A stretch of 64,000 bases of DNA from Clostridium sp. NkU-1 (lineage in GTDB: Bacteria > Bacillota_A > Clostridia > Lachnospirales > Lachnospiraceae): the NCBI GenBank assembly GCA_001312405.1, contig BBDR01000002.1:124001-188000 (forward strand), read 5' to 3'. Under the pieces are notes generated by a model. It did no database searches, was not told where the DNA came from, and was given only the letters and a program-made list of their open reading frames with translations. This document shows, piece by piece, positions 42,640-52,914 of this stretch (the first letter of the stretch is position 1; the number at the start of each line of letters is the position of its first letter). The translations under genes and the position numbers were made by a program.

Positions 42640-44192
42640 ATGGAATTAAAAATTGTCTTTAAAACGGCACGGTCCGTGACCGTGGAGACGGTGACGGAAC
42701 AGATCTATGCATTTGAAACACCGGGAAAGATTCTGGTAAACGGAAAAGCCTTTGGAGAAACGAACCGGGTCGTCTTTACGCTGTTTAACTTAAAGCCGGA
42801 TATGGATTATAATATTTCCCTGAAAAGAAATGGAGAAAGGGCGGAAGCCAGTTTCCATACCGACTATGAATTTGTAACATTAAATGTAAAAGATATGGGA
42901 GCCAGAGGCGATGGAATCCAGGATGATACCGCCTTTATCCAGGCGGCGATTATGGCCTGCCCAAAGGAGAGCAGGGTATTGATTCCAAAGGGAAGGTACC
43001 GGATCACCAGCCTGTTTTTAAAGAGTCATTTAAGGCTTGAACTGGCTGAGGGGGCGGAGCTTCTGGCAGATACGGACCGGTATAAATATCCCAGGTTTCC
43101 CGGAATGATCGAAAGCTACGATGAAAAAGAGGATTACAATCTGTACATGGGAAGGAAATCCTCTCCCAATGTTTGCTGGAATCATAACCGGAATCGATGT
43201 AGAGGATGTGGTGGTCTATGGACCTGGCCTGATTAACGGTCAGGCTTCCTTTGATAACTGGTGGGATGATGTCCGCCAGATGAAGGCAGCATTCCGTCCC
43301 CGTCTGGTATTTTTAGAGAGATGTAAAAATGTGGCCCTTCAGGGCTTTTCATTAAAAAAACAGCCCTGCCTGGGTGCTTCATCCATATTTTAGCCAGAAC
43401 TTAAAATTCCTGAATCTGGATATTAGTAATCCGGCCGATTCCCCCAACACCGATGGTCTGGATCCGGAATCCTGCAAGGACGTGGAAATACTGGGCCTGC
43501 ACTTTTCTTTAGGGGATGACTGCATCGCGGTCAAGTCCGGAAAAATCTATATGGGCCGCAGGTATAAGACTCCTTCAGAAAACATCGTGATCCGCCAGTG
43601 CCTGATGGAAAACGGTCATGGTGCGGTTACTGTGGGAAGCGAAGTGGGGGCTGGCGTTAAGAATATCCGCGTGGAACGCTGCCTGTTTTCCAATACGGAC
43701 AGGGGCCTTCGGATCAAGACCAGAAGAGGCAGGGGAAAGGACTCCGTGCTCTCTGAGATTTATTTTGACCACATACACATGGATCATGTCATGACGCCAT
43801 TTGTTGTAAACAGTTTTTATTTCTGTGATCCTGATGGAAAATCCGATTATGTACAGTGCCGTGATGCCCTGACCGTGGATGAGCGGACCCCTGAGATCAA
43901 GAGGCTGTACTTTACCAACATTAAGGCAGAAAACTGCCATGTAGCTGCAGCCTTCCTCTATGGACTTCCGGAGAGGAAAATTGAGCGCGTTGAATTTAAA
44001 AACGTTGATATTTCCTTTGGGGACCAGGCGACCCCAGGAGTCCCAGCCATGCTGTCCGGAGTGGGAGAGTGCAGGAAAAAAGGGTTTCTCATCAGCAATG
44101 TGGACACCCTGATCTTCGATCATGTGAAGATTTCCGGCCAGGAAGGGGAAGCCTTTGAGCTGAGCAGCATCAATCATTATAAAGTGAGATAA
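42640..44192 (+). CDS. GH28 polygalacturonase-family glycoside hydrolase, frameshifted
   Basis: An N-terminal fibronectin-like segment (to about residue 80) precedes a right-handed beta-helix. Active-site motifs are complete: SPNTDGLDPES (NTD), GDDCIAVKSG (DD), GHGAVTVGSE (GHG) and DRGLRIKTRRG (RxK). No signal peptide is visible, so it probably acts on imported oligosaccharides as an exo-enzyme. Breaks are near 43145 (restoring TWEGNPLPMFAGIITGIDV) and one extra A in A7 43354-43360 (restoring LKNSPAWVLHPYFSQNLKFL). About 517 residues. Confidence 0.9.
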
Positions 44193-44206
44193 AGGAGGAG
44201 TTTACT

Positions 44207-45038
44207 ATGCAGATCGGAATCCGGTTGCACGACATCGCACCTGGGACCCTGGAGGAACGGGTGAAGATCGCCCATGAACAAGGGTTTGCCTGTGCCCATT
44301 TGGCCCTGGCAAAGACCGTACAAGAACATTCCGTGGAGAATTCCGCCCTGACGCCAGGCTATGCTGCGTATCTGCGCAAAAAATTTGCAGAACATGATGT
44401 GGATATCGCAGTCCTGGGCTGTTATCTGAATCTGGCCCATCCAGACCGGTCAGAAATCAAAAAAAATCCAGGAGCGTTATTATGCTCATCTGCGTTTTGC
44501 TTCTATATTAGGATGCAGCGTTGTAGGAACGGAAACCGGCGCACCTAATAAGGAATATTGTTATGAACCGGCCTGCCATACAGAGGAAGCCCTTCAAACA
44601 TTTATTGCAAATCTGCGTCCGGTAGTAGAGTGCGCAGAAAAATTCGGTGTGATTCTGGCAATTGAACCGGTATGGAGCCACATTGTATACAATTCCAAAC
44701 AGGCTCTGAAGGTACTTAAGGCCATTGATTCTCCTAATTTAAGGATCATCCTGGATCCGGTAAATCTTTTGTCAGTGGAAAACAGTGATCATTACGAACA
44801 GGTAATAAAGGAAGCCATTGAGGATTTAGGCGGGTATACAGATGTTCTTCATATGAAGGACTTTAAGGTGGAAGACGGCCGCATCGTTTCCGGTGCTCCT
44901 GGGACAGGAGCCATGAAATATGACGTGATTATGGATTTTGTGAAAGAGGAAAAGCCATACATTCAGATGACCATTGAGGATAGTAAGCCGGATAATGCAG
45001 AGTGGTCAAGAAAATTTCTTGAGAATTATAGTTGCTGA
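44207..45038 (+). CDS. Sugar phosphate isomerase/epimerase (xylose-isomerase-like TIM barrel), frameshifted
   Basis: Metal-site residues in order: Glu in ILAIEPVWSH, Asp in RIILDPVNLL, His in VLHMKDFKVED, Glu in MTIEDSKPDNAEW. Members of this fold act as isomerases, epimerases or endonucleases; here the pectin context suggests a sugar-acid isomerase. One extra A in A8 44459-44466 breaks the frame; restored, it reads EIKKIQERYYAHLRFASILG. About 277 residues. It lies 14 bp after GH28 with AAAGGAGGAGTTTACT. Confidence 0.82.
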
Positions 45039-45067
45039 AAAGATAACTTAAAAATGCAGCAGAAGAG

Positions 45068-45098
45068 AACGGTGAGGCTTTTGTCCTCACCGTTTTGT
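45068..45098 (+). terminator. Terminator of the GH28-isomerase unit
   Basis: AACGGTGAGG at 45068-45077 is the exact reverse complement of CCTCACCGTT at 45085-45094, and the right arm runs into TTTTGTTT. Confidence 0.88.
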
Positions 45099-45136
45099 TT
45101 GCTCTGCTGATTAAATGAACTTATTATTTCCCATAA

Positions 45137-46415
45137 CTATGTCAAGTTTATAACATTTTGACTCTCTTGTGTTCTATCGGTTATTTGTTCAATTTTATGG
45201 TTACAGGCTTCAACTTTTTCTGTTTTTATGGATCCAGAATGAATTAGAGCGATTTTAGCACAGACTGGTCCAATTAACTCATACAAAACCGAAGAGGATA
45301 ATATTATCGTAAGCAACATATTACCCATACTATCGGGCAAAACTCTTTTACCCATAAAAGCAAGGCCAATAGCAACACCCGCTTGTGGGATCAAGGCTAA
45401 CCCTAAATAGTTTCGTACTGTTGCTGTTGTTTTAGCTATCATACAACCCCCAAAAGCACCAAGGTATTTTCCTGCAATTCGTATTATAAAATAGGATGCT
45501 CCAATTATCCCCAGAGTTCCAAACGAGCGAATATTCAAACTCATTCCTGATACAACAAAGAACATGGATAAAATAGGCGGAGTAAACCTTTCAACCTGCC
45601 TGTATAATTCTTTGTCTTTCGTCATATTGATATAAGTTGTGCCAAAGAGCATACAGGAAAGTAAAGGTGAAATATCTACGGAGGCGCATAGACCCGCAAT
45701 TCCAAGAAGAAGTGAAATTGTTAAAATCAGCCTGTTATCTTCACTCCTTGCCGGAGTCATTAGCCTGCTTAATAAAACTCCGCTTATAAAACCGATTACC
45801 AATGCACCAATATTATAAATGACAGGCAATATGATTTCAGAGCCGGAAATACCTGCTCCGGCTTCCGCATTAACAAAAGCAGAGGCTAAGCTGAAAGCGA
45901 TAAGACACACAGCGTCATCGAGTGCAGCTACCTGTAATAAAATATTTACAAAATTCCCACGTGCATGATATTGCCGGATTGTAATCATAGTGCTTGCCGG
46001 AGCTGTTGCCGTTGCAATCGCTCCCAAGAGCAGACAAAAGCTCCAATTTAAATGGAAAATGTAGTGCATGGATAACGTTATTAGTATTCCGGCTAATAAA
46101 GATTCCAATAAAGTAATCACGATTACTCCAAATCCGGTTTCTTTAAAAGCCTCTTTTTTAAAAAAAACGCCCAACACCAAACGCGATAAAGGCCAATGCA
46201 ATGTCACTGATAAAACCCATATGTTCAACCATTTCATGTGGAATCAAGTTCAAAACATATGGCCCTATTATAACTCCGGCAATAATATAACCAGTTACAT
46301 TTGGCAGTTTTGCCAGCTTTGTAATACGAGTAAGCAGAAATCCGGAAAGCAATATTACTGATAAAGATAAAAGAATAATTGTTGTGTCATTTAAATGACT
46401 TAAAAGATGATCCAT
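45137..46415 (-). CDS. Monovalent cation:proton antiporter (CPA2/NapA family), frameshifted
   Basis: About 12 membrane segments. LPNVTGYIIAGVIIGPYVLN, IALAFIAFGVG, and the ion-site region LLQVAALDDAVCLIAFSLAS (DD) are CPA2 hallmarks. It exchanges Na+ or K+ for protons. One extra base in plus-strand A8 46160-46167 breaks the frame; restored it reads GVGRFFKKEAFKETGFGVIV. About 426 residues. The region 45.1-47.9 kb is visibly richer in A+T than the flanking pectin genes and may be an insertion. Confidence 0.87.
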
Positions 46416-46502
46416 TGATAAAGCCTCCTCTATAATCCCATATTTTCAAATGCGGTTAAAAACGCGCATGTTAAAGTCCAATATGATGACGTAACCAGAC
46501 AA

Positions 46503-46883
46503 CTAAAAAGATAAAAAAAGTTTTAAATAATTTCGCTTGTCACGAAGGCAAAGCATATCAAATTTGATCATAGCCATTAGGACAAGAATTACATTGACTG
46601 ATATTTTTACCGAAAGCAGGTGTACTGCATGATTTACCCAATCTACTGAAAAACAAAGCGGTAAGAAGAAAAGCATAAGTGCAATATTTGCTAAGATTAC
46701 TCCGGTATAACCTGACTGTTCCTTTCCAAAGTTGACAATCCCCATGTAGCGCGAAATTGAATAATCAGCAATACTTTGTGTCGGTGACCGGAAATGATTG
46801 TTAAAATAGTATGAAGAATATGGAAGTGGTTTAATCACATTAAAAATAAGAACGTGCCATACAAATAAAAACTTTTGTCTCAT
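46503..46883 (-). CDS. Small putative membrane protein, unrecognised
   Basis: 126 residues with a strong ribosome site (AAAGGAGGCAAGAATA) before the ATG. Three hydrophobic stretches: KFLFVWHVLIFNVIKPLPYS, GVILANIALMLFFLPLCF and VKISVNVILVLMAMIKF. No motif is recognised. It is divergent from the LysR gene and upstream of the antiporter, so it is probably controlled by that LysR protein. An undetected indel is possible given the state of its neighbours. Confidence 0.5.
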   Translation of the reverse strand: MRQKFLFVWHVLIFNVIKPLPYSSYYFNNHFRSPTQSIADYSISRYMGIVNFGKEQSGYTGVILANIALMLFFLPLCFSVDWVNHAVHLLSVKISVNVILVLMAMIKFDMLCLRDKRNYLKLFLSF

Positions 46884-46996
46884 TATTCTTGCCTCCTTTC
46901 TTGATTCATGCTACTATTATAATCACAAATTGCATAATGTATATTTATGATTATTTAGTACGTCATAAGAAATTATTATACTTGGAGGTGGATAAG

Positions 46997-47898
46997 ATGA
47001 TTGATACTAAACTTTATACGTTATTAGCAGTGGTGGAATTTAACAGTTACACGCGCGCGGCAGAACATCTTTCTTTGACGCAGCCAGCGGTAACTCAACA
47101 CATAAAGCAATTGGAAAAGGAATTAAATATTAAAATTTTCAATCGTGTTGGAAGTGATATAAAGCCTACAAATGAAGGGAATATTGTAATTCAGTATGCA
47201 CGTCGGAGCATAGCCCTATATCAGAGGATGGAACAAAATATTTTGGATGAGCAGCGCCATATAAGACGGCTTACGGTTGGGATTACCCATACTGCTGAAA
47301 GTAATGCAGTGGCAGAAGTGTTAGGAAAGTACAGCTCCAAAAACCCTGGTGCAAGCATAACAATTATTTCTGACTCTATAAATAATCTTTATGAAATGCT
47401 GAAAAATTATGAGGTAGATTTAGCTGTTGTAGAGGGGAAAGTTCAAGATGACAGCATTAACTCGCTTCTGCTGGACACAGATTCACTGATGCTGGTTGTA
47501 TCAAACAATAATCTCCTGGCAAAAAAGAGCATGGTAACCATAAATGAATTAATGAAGGAGCCATTGATTCTTCGCAGACCTCATCGGGGACAAGAAACCT
47601 GTTTACCGCCCACTTAGAAAGTAATAACATGTCACTGGATGATTTTAATGTCATTTTAGAAGTCGACAATATTGCAACGATTAAAGATCTTATTAGGCGG
47701 GATATAGGAGTTTCCATACTTTCACGCAGCGTATGTCTGGACGAACTAAAGAAAGGAAAAATCACTGCATTACCTATAGAGAATCTTAGCATGATTCGGG
47801 AAATCAACATTCTATATCACAGCGATTTTAAACATGCAGATGTTTTACATAGTATTATGAAGGAATATAATAAGGTGGTAAAGTTCTATGCTTCTTAA
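46997..47898 (+). CDS. LysR-family transcriptional regulator, frameshifted
   Basis: The helix-turn-helix is FNSYTRAAEHLSLTQPAVTQ, then LEKELNIKIFNRVGSDIKPT. The effector domain follows (LTVGITHTAESNAVAEVLGK). The start at 46997 follows TTGGAGGTGGATAAG. One G is missing in G4 47586-47589; restored, it reads PHRGTRNLFTAHLESNNMSL. About 301 residues. Divergent from the small membrane protein and the antiporter, which are its likely targets. Confidence 0.87.
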
Positions 47899-47933
47899 GG
47901 CTGCCTTTGCAAAACGGCAAGCAATGTGACTGT

Positions 47934-47974
47934 AAAACACCGGTATCACCAATCAAGGTGACACCGGTGTTTGT
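47934..47974. terminator. Terminator between the LysR gene and uxaB
   Basis: AAACACCGGTATCACC pairs with GGTGACACCGGTGTTT (one mismatch), around an AATCAA loop, followed by GTTT. It lies between convergent genes and can serve both. Confidence 0.85.
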
Positions 47975-48019
47975 TTCCTCAAGTCTATACGCTTTATGAA
48001 TGGGTAGCCATTATTCCGG

Positions 48020-49512
48020 TCAGCTTAAACATTCCTTCATAACTTCATATGCGCCTTTTTCTTTGATACCTGTTAAATAACCAGCCACGGCTTCTTCAAA
48101 TCCCGGAATTTCACTTAAATCCTCATCCCAGAAGTCAGCATTGGAGCAAACCCCATGAACAAGGGAAGCTGTATCATCATCCTTGTGGTCATAGAAGAAC
48201 TGAAGAACCGGCTTATCATCCTTGATGGTGTACTCGTCACCGGCGGGACGTGCTGCAACAAGGCCGTCAGCTGTAAGGTTCCTTCCGCTGTAGAATGCGA
48301 TGTAAAAAGCAAAGGAGGCTGTTATACATCTGGGAAGTGTGCCTGTTTTTTTCCACGTAGCTCTTAAGGGAAGGCATAACGCGGGCTTTCCATTTAGAAG
48401 TGGAGTTTAAGGAAATGGATAATAATGCATGATCAATAAATGGGTTTTTGAAACGTTCTGTAACAGAGGCTGCAAAACTCATTAATTCTTCTTTTGGAAG
48501 AGTCAGGGTAGGAGTGATCTCATCATAAATGGTCTTATTCATAAAGCCGCAGATCACTTCATCATCCATGCAGCTGCGGACAATATCCTGCCCGGCAAGA
48601 TAAGCGCCTAATACAAAGGAAGTATGGGCACCGTTTAAAATGCGGACCTTTCTCTGCTTATATGGCTTGTGGTCGCTGCAGATAATAACCGGAAGGCCGG
48701 CTTCTTCAAAGGGAAGTTCTTTTTTTTAAGCTGTCCGGTCCTTCGATGACCCAGAAGCCGAAGACTTCACCGGTATCGATGATGTTATCCTGATAGCCTA
48801 ATTCTTCACAGATGGCAGCAGCTTCATTTCTCGGATATCCGGTCACGATACGGTCTACCAGAGTGGAGCAGAAGATGTTCTCCGTTTTGATCCAGCCTAT
48901 GAATTCCTCACCCAGGTTCCATTGCCCGGCGTATTTTAAAACGCATTTCTCCAGCTCTTTTCCGTTGTCGTCGATCAGCTCGCAGGAGAGGATGACAAAG
49001 CCCTTTCCGGCTTCCTTTCCGAACTTTTCAAATCTTCTGTAAAGGAACTGGGTCAGTTTTCCGGGGTAGCTGTCAGCCGGAATATCTGTAAACTGGCAGG
49101 AGGGATCGTAGGCAATACCTGCCTCAGTGGTATTGCAGACAATGTAACGCAGGTCAGGATTATCCGCACATGCCAATACAGACTCATAATCCGTGTAAGG
49201 GTTTAAGCATCTGCTTACACAGGAGATCACCCGTTTTGCATTCACCTTCTGCCCGTTTTCAAATCCGCGGAGGAAAAGAGTATAAAGCCCGTCCTGTTCG
49301 TTGATCATATCTGCAAGGCCCGGTGCAATGGGCTGGCATAAAACAACCTTGGAATTAAATCCGGTTTTTTCATTCAGAACATCAATAAAATAATCTACAA
49401 ACGCCCTTAAAAAGTTACCTTCGCCGAACTGCAGCACCCGTTCAGGAGCCTCCTTTAAAAGATATCCGTCAAACCCAAGCCTTTCCAGTGTTTCATAACA
49501 TAACTTTTCCAT
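48020..49512 (-). CDS. uxaB: Tagaturonate reductase, frameshifted
   Basis: About 497 residues. RVLQFGEGNFLRAFVDYFID is the N-terminal NAD-binding motif of the mannitol-dehydrogenase family; YIVCNTTEAGIAYD, DRIVTGYPRNEA and RVRILNGAHTSFVLG-type phrases (here RKVRILNGAHTSFVLGAYL) are UxaB-specific. It reduces tagaturonate to altronate in galacturonate breakdown. One extra base in T8 48720-48727 and a shift near 48318 break the frame; the tail then reads FYIAFYSGRNLTADGLVAAR to a stop at 48020. ATG 49512 follows AAGGAGATAAATTCA. Confidence 0.92.
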
Positions 49513-49598
49513 TGAATTTATCTCCTTTTTTTCTTCATTGCATATTTCCATCCGTATTCTGCATTCGTACAGGAACATAGAATGACACAGTAGTTGAA

Positions 49599-51082
49599 TT
49601 ATAAGGTCACGCCCTGCTTAAAGATAGCCATGTCGTGAAAGCCTGCCTCTTCGGATTTTACCTTTTTGCCGGAAGCTGTCTCAATCACAAAATCAAAGAA
49701 TTCATTTTTCAGAGTGTCCATATCCGTGCCCTCAACAAGAACACCGCAGTTAAAATCAATCCAGTTATTTTTCTTTGTGCTCAGGGCGGTGTTGGTGGAA
49801 ATCTTCATGGTCGGTACCGGACAGGCAAACGGAGTGCCGCGGCCTGTGGTAAACAGTACGATGTGGGCACCGGAAGCAGCCAGTGCTGTGGAGGCCACTA
49901 AGTCGTTGCCGGGAGCACTTAAGAGATTTAAGCCCTTGGTATGTACCGGTTCCCCGTATTTTAATACATCTGCCACCGGAGCACTGCCGGATTTCTGGAC
50001 GCAGCCCAGGGATTTGTCTTCCAGGGTGGAGATCCCACCTTTTTTTGTTGCCTGGAGATGGATTTTCGTAAATGGTCTGGTTATGGCTTGTAAAGTAGTT
50101 CTTGAAATCATTGATCAGATCCACGGTTTTTTTCAAAGGTTTCTTTATTCTGGCAGCGGTTCATAAGAAGAGTTTCCGCGCCGAACATCTCCGGAACTTC
50201 TGTCAGAATGGTGGTTCCGCCTTTGGAAACCAGCATATCGGAAAATGCCCCTACCGCCGGATTGGCTGTGATTCCGGATAAACCGTCGGAACCGCCGCAT
50301 TTCATACCGATGATGAGTTCGCTGCAGCTTACAGGCTGTCTTTGGAACGTACCTGCGTATTCAGACAGCTCTTCGATAAGCTCCATGGCATCAGCCATCT
50401 CATCCTCAGACTCCTGGGTTACCAGGAACTTGACCCTGTTCTCATCGTAATCACCGATATAAGGTTTTAGCTCGGAAATGTTGCTGTTTTCACAGCCCAG
50501 CCCCAGAACCAGAACGCCGCCGGCGTTGGGATGGTTGATCAAATCAGCCAGAATGGTTCTTGTATATTCCTGATCATCACCCATCTGGGAACAGCCGTAG
50601 GGATGGGGAAAAGCGGCAACTTCGTCAATGGTACCGCCTATGTATTTCTTTGCCATGCGCTCCAGTGCAGTGGCTATGTTATTGACACAGCCAACCGTGG
50701 GAATGATCCAGATTTCATTGCGAACCCCCACTTTTCCGTCCGGCCTGCGGTAACCGTGAAAGAAGCGTTCTGCTGTTGAGGCAATCGCCGTTTCCTGTTT
50801 CTCATATGTATAAGTCAGTAAGTCCCCCAAACCTGTTTTTAAATTATGCGTGTGAATCCAGGCCCCTGTCTTAATATTTTCCTTTGCCATGCCAATGGCA
50901 CAGCCGTATTTGATGACGGATGAGCCGGCAGGTATATCGGTGAGGGCGAATTTATGGCCCTGTGGGATATCTTCCAGAAGTGTGATGAGTTTTCCGTCAA
51001 TCTCTGCGGCAGTGCCGGAAGAAAGCGGCTTTAATGCAACTGCAACATTATCTCCGGAATTAATTTTGATAAAATCCTGCAT
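49599..51082 (-). CDS. uxaA: Altronate dehydratase, frameshifted
   Basis: An N-terminal SAF domain (DFIKINSGDNVAVALKPL) is followed by the catalytic part: RRPDGKVGVRNEIWIIPTVG, FPHPYGCSQMGDD, GLGCENSNI, MKCGGSDGLSGITANPAVG. It dehydrates altronate to 2-keto-3-deoxygluconate. Extra bases in T7 50127-50133 and T7 50040-50046 break the frame; restored, the segments read TFEKTVDLINDFKNYFTSHN and GNKKGGISTLEDKSLGC. About 495 residues, as expected. The start at 51082 follows AAAGGAAAGGAAGCTT. It precedes uxaB by 86 bp in one operon and has a palindromic operator 46 bp upstream. Confidence 0.94.
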
Positions 51083-51127
51083 AAGCTTCCTTTCCTTTCT
51101 TGGTACCAGTTTCCGTTGGTATATGTA

Positions 51128-51143
51128 ATGTAAGTACTTACAT
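51128..51143. promoter_or_regulatory. Palindromic operator before uxaA
   Basis: ATGTAAGT-ACTTACAT is a perfect 16-bp palindrome. It shares the GTAAG-NN-CTTAC frame with the sites at 38477 and 51312 and lies between uxaA and the divergent lacI gene. Confidence 0.75.
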
Positions 51144-51311
51144 AAAACATACACTATTTTAGCGCAGACGTCAATAGGGAAAGAAAAAAAAGAGATTTTT
51201 CTATTTATTTTAGGGAATAAATTAAGAAATAAAACTGATTTTTATATAGATAAAATCAGTAATAACAGTTGCGTTACGGAAAATTATCCTGTATAATGGA
51301 GCAAGAAAAGT

Positions 51312-51323
51312 GTAAGCGCTTAC
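51312..51323. promoter_or_regulatory. Palindromic operator before lacI
   Basis: GTAAGCGCTTAC, perfect, within AAAGTGTAAGCGCTTACGCT. This is the same 16-base core as at 38475-38490. It is 48 bp upstream of the lacI start and so fits autoregulation; it also resembles a cre site. Confidence 0.75.
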
Positions 51324-51370
51324 GCTTGCTTTGTGTGTGGAAATTTTGATGAATAAAAGGGACTACTAGA

Positions 51371-52378
51371 ATGAACATTTATGACATTGCAGAACTTGCA
51401 GGAGTTTCCATCGCTACCGTATCTCGGGTGGTGAACGACAGCCCCCGTGTGAGTGAGAAAACAAAACAAAAGGTCAGGACGGTTATGGAAGAGAACGGCT
51501 ATACCCCCAATGTATTTGCCAGGGGTCTGGGGCTTGATTCCATGAAGACCATTGGGATTTTATGTCCGGATGTATCAGATGCCTATATGGCTACAGCGGT
51601 AGCCCATTTGGAAAGCCGTATGCACGAGCATGGCTACGACTGCATATTGTGCTGCAGCGGGTTTGAACAGTCCGTAAAGGAAAAGTATGTCAGCCTTCTT
51701 CTTGCAAAGCGGATCGACGCCCTCATTATGGTTGGCTCAACCTATGCAGGGATGGGGGAAGCGGATAAAAATACACAGTATGTCCGCAATGCAGCAAAAC
51801 AGGTTCCAGTGTTTTTGATTAACGGATATTTGGAAGGGGAGAATATTTACTGCGCTTATGGAGATGATTATCAGGCAACCTATGATGTGACCAGCCAGAT
51901 GATTGAGACAGGGCGGCGGAGAATCCTGTTTCTCTGTGACTCCCACTCTTACAGCGCGAATCAGAAGCTGGCGGGTTACGAATCCGCTTTAAAAGCCAGC
52001 GGGCTTCCGGTGCTGGGAGATTTAAAGCTTTATGTAAAGAACCGGATCCATACGGTAAGGGATATCCTTTTAGAGCGCCGTGATTTAAGATTTGACAGCG
52101 TGGTTGCCACAGATGACGGTCTTGCCGTAGGCGCGATCAAGTATGCCAATGCAAAGCTTTTAAAGATTCCGGAAGATTTGTGCATCACCGGATTTAATAA
52201 TTCTGCACTGTCGATCTGCAGCGATCCTGAGCTTTCTTCCATTGACAACAGGGTCGAGGAATTATGCAATATTTCCATTGACAATATGATGAAAATTCTT
52301 CTGGGAGAAGAAACGGAAGTAAACAGGAACAACCGGGTGACCTGCCGGCTGATCAAGCGGTGCACCACTGATTTTTGA
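51371..52378 (+). CDS. LacI-family transcriptional regulator
   Basis: Intact, 335 residues. The helix-turn-helix and hinge are MNIYDIAELAGVSIATVSRV, then VSEKTKQKVRTVMEENGYTP. The periplasmic-binding-like effector domain follows (KTIGILCPDVSDAYMATAVA, VATDDGLAVGAIKYA, GFNNSALSICSDPELSSID). Divergent from uxaA-uxaB. The shared palindromes before lacI, uxaA and the ABC operon make it the likely galacturonate-locus repressor; the inducer is unknown. Confidence 0.9.
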   Translation: MNIYDIAELAGVSIATVSRVVNDSPRVSEKTKQKVRTVMEENGYTPNVFARGLGLDSMKTIGILCPDVSDAYMATAVAHLESRMHEHGYDCILCCSGFEQSVKEKYVSLLLAKRIDALIMVGSTYAGMGEADKNTQYVRNAAKQVPVFLINGYLEGENIYCAYGDDYQATYDVTSQMIETGRRRILFLCDSHSYSANQKLAGYESALKASGLPVLGDLKLYVKNRIHTVRDILLERRDLRFDSVVATDDGLAVGAIKYANAKLLKIPEDLCITGFNNSALSICSDPELSSIDNRVEELCNISIDNMMKILLGEETEVNRNNRVTCRLIKRCTTDF

Positions 52379-52382
52379 CCTA

Positions 52383-52411
52383 TTGTCATTTCCTTTCCGG
52401 TATGCTAAAAT
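52383..52411 (+). promoter_or_regulatory. Sigma-A-type promoter
   Basis: TTGTCA at 52383-52388, 17 bp, TAAAAT at 52406-52411. It would drive the small conserved gene and dusB. Confidence 0.5.
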
Positions 52412-52521
52412 ATATTGTCAGTAAATAATGGAAATATCCAAGGAGCATGGGCGATAATGAGGAAATACCCTGTGGGTATCCCTTTACACCCGGTAAATCG
52501 GGTTGGCCCTGCCCGAAGAAT

Positions 52522-52914
52522 ATGAGCAATAATGAGGAAAGTGCGGTGGCAGGAACGATGGAGCATGATGGAGACAATGTGGTGCTTTGCGGCGCCAATT
52601 CCTATGAGCAGAAATATTATTTTAACCAGCAGTTTGTGGGCCTTCCGGAAAGCATTAAGCAGGAGCTTCAGATCATGTGCGTGCTTTATACCGAAGATGT
52701 GGGAGGAATCCTTGTCATGGAATACGATGAGGATGGCACCCTGGAATTTAAGGTAACGGCAGAGGAAGGAGATTATCTGTTTGATGAGATCGGTAGCGTG
52801 CTGAAGATCAAACAGTACCGGAAAGAGAAAAGGGAACTTCTGGAAGCTTTGGAAATGTATTTCCGGGTGTTTTATCTGGGAGAAGAATTGGAAGGCGGAG
52901 AAAAGGATACGTGA
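52522..52914 (+). CDS. Conserved small protein upstream of dusB (probably DUF6145 family)
   Basis: About 130 residues, acidic. CGANSYEQKYYFNQQFVGLP and LYTEDVGGILVMEYDEDGTL look like the Lachnospiraceae proteins that commonly precede dusB; I am fairly but not fully sure of the DUF number. No function is known. The start is uncertain: ATG 52522 begins the conserved part, while ATG 52447 would add 25 residues and lies too near AAGGAG. The stop overlaps the dusB GTG start (GTGA). Confidence 0.65.
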   Translation: MSNNEESAVAGTMEHDGDNVVLCGANSYEQKYYFNQQFVGLPESIKQELQIMCVLYTEDVGGILVMEYDEDGTLEFKVTAEEGDYLFDEIGSVLKIKQYRKEKRELLEALEMYFRVFYLGEELEGGEKDT

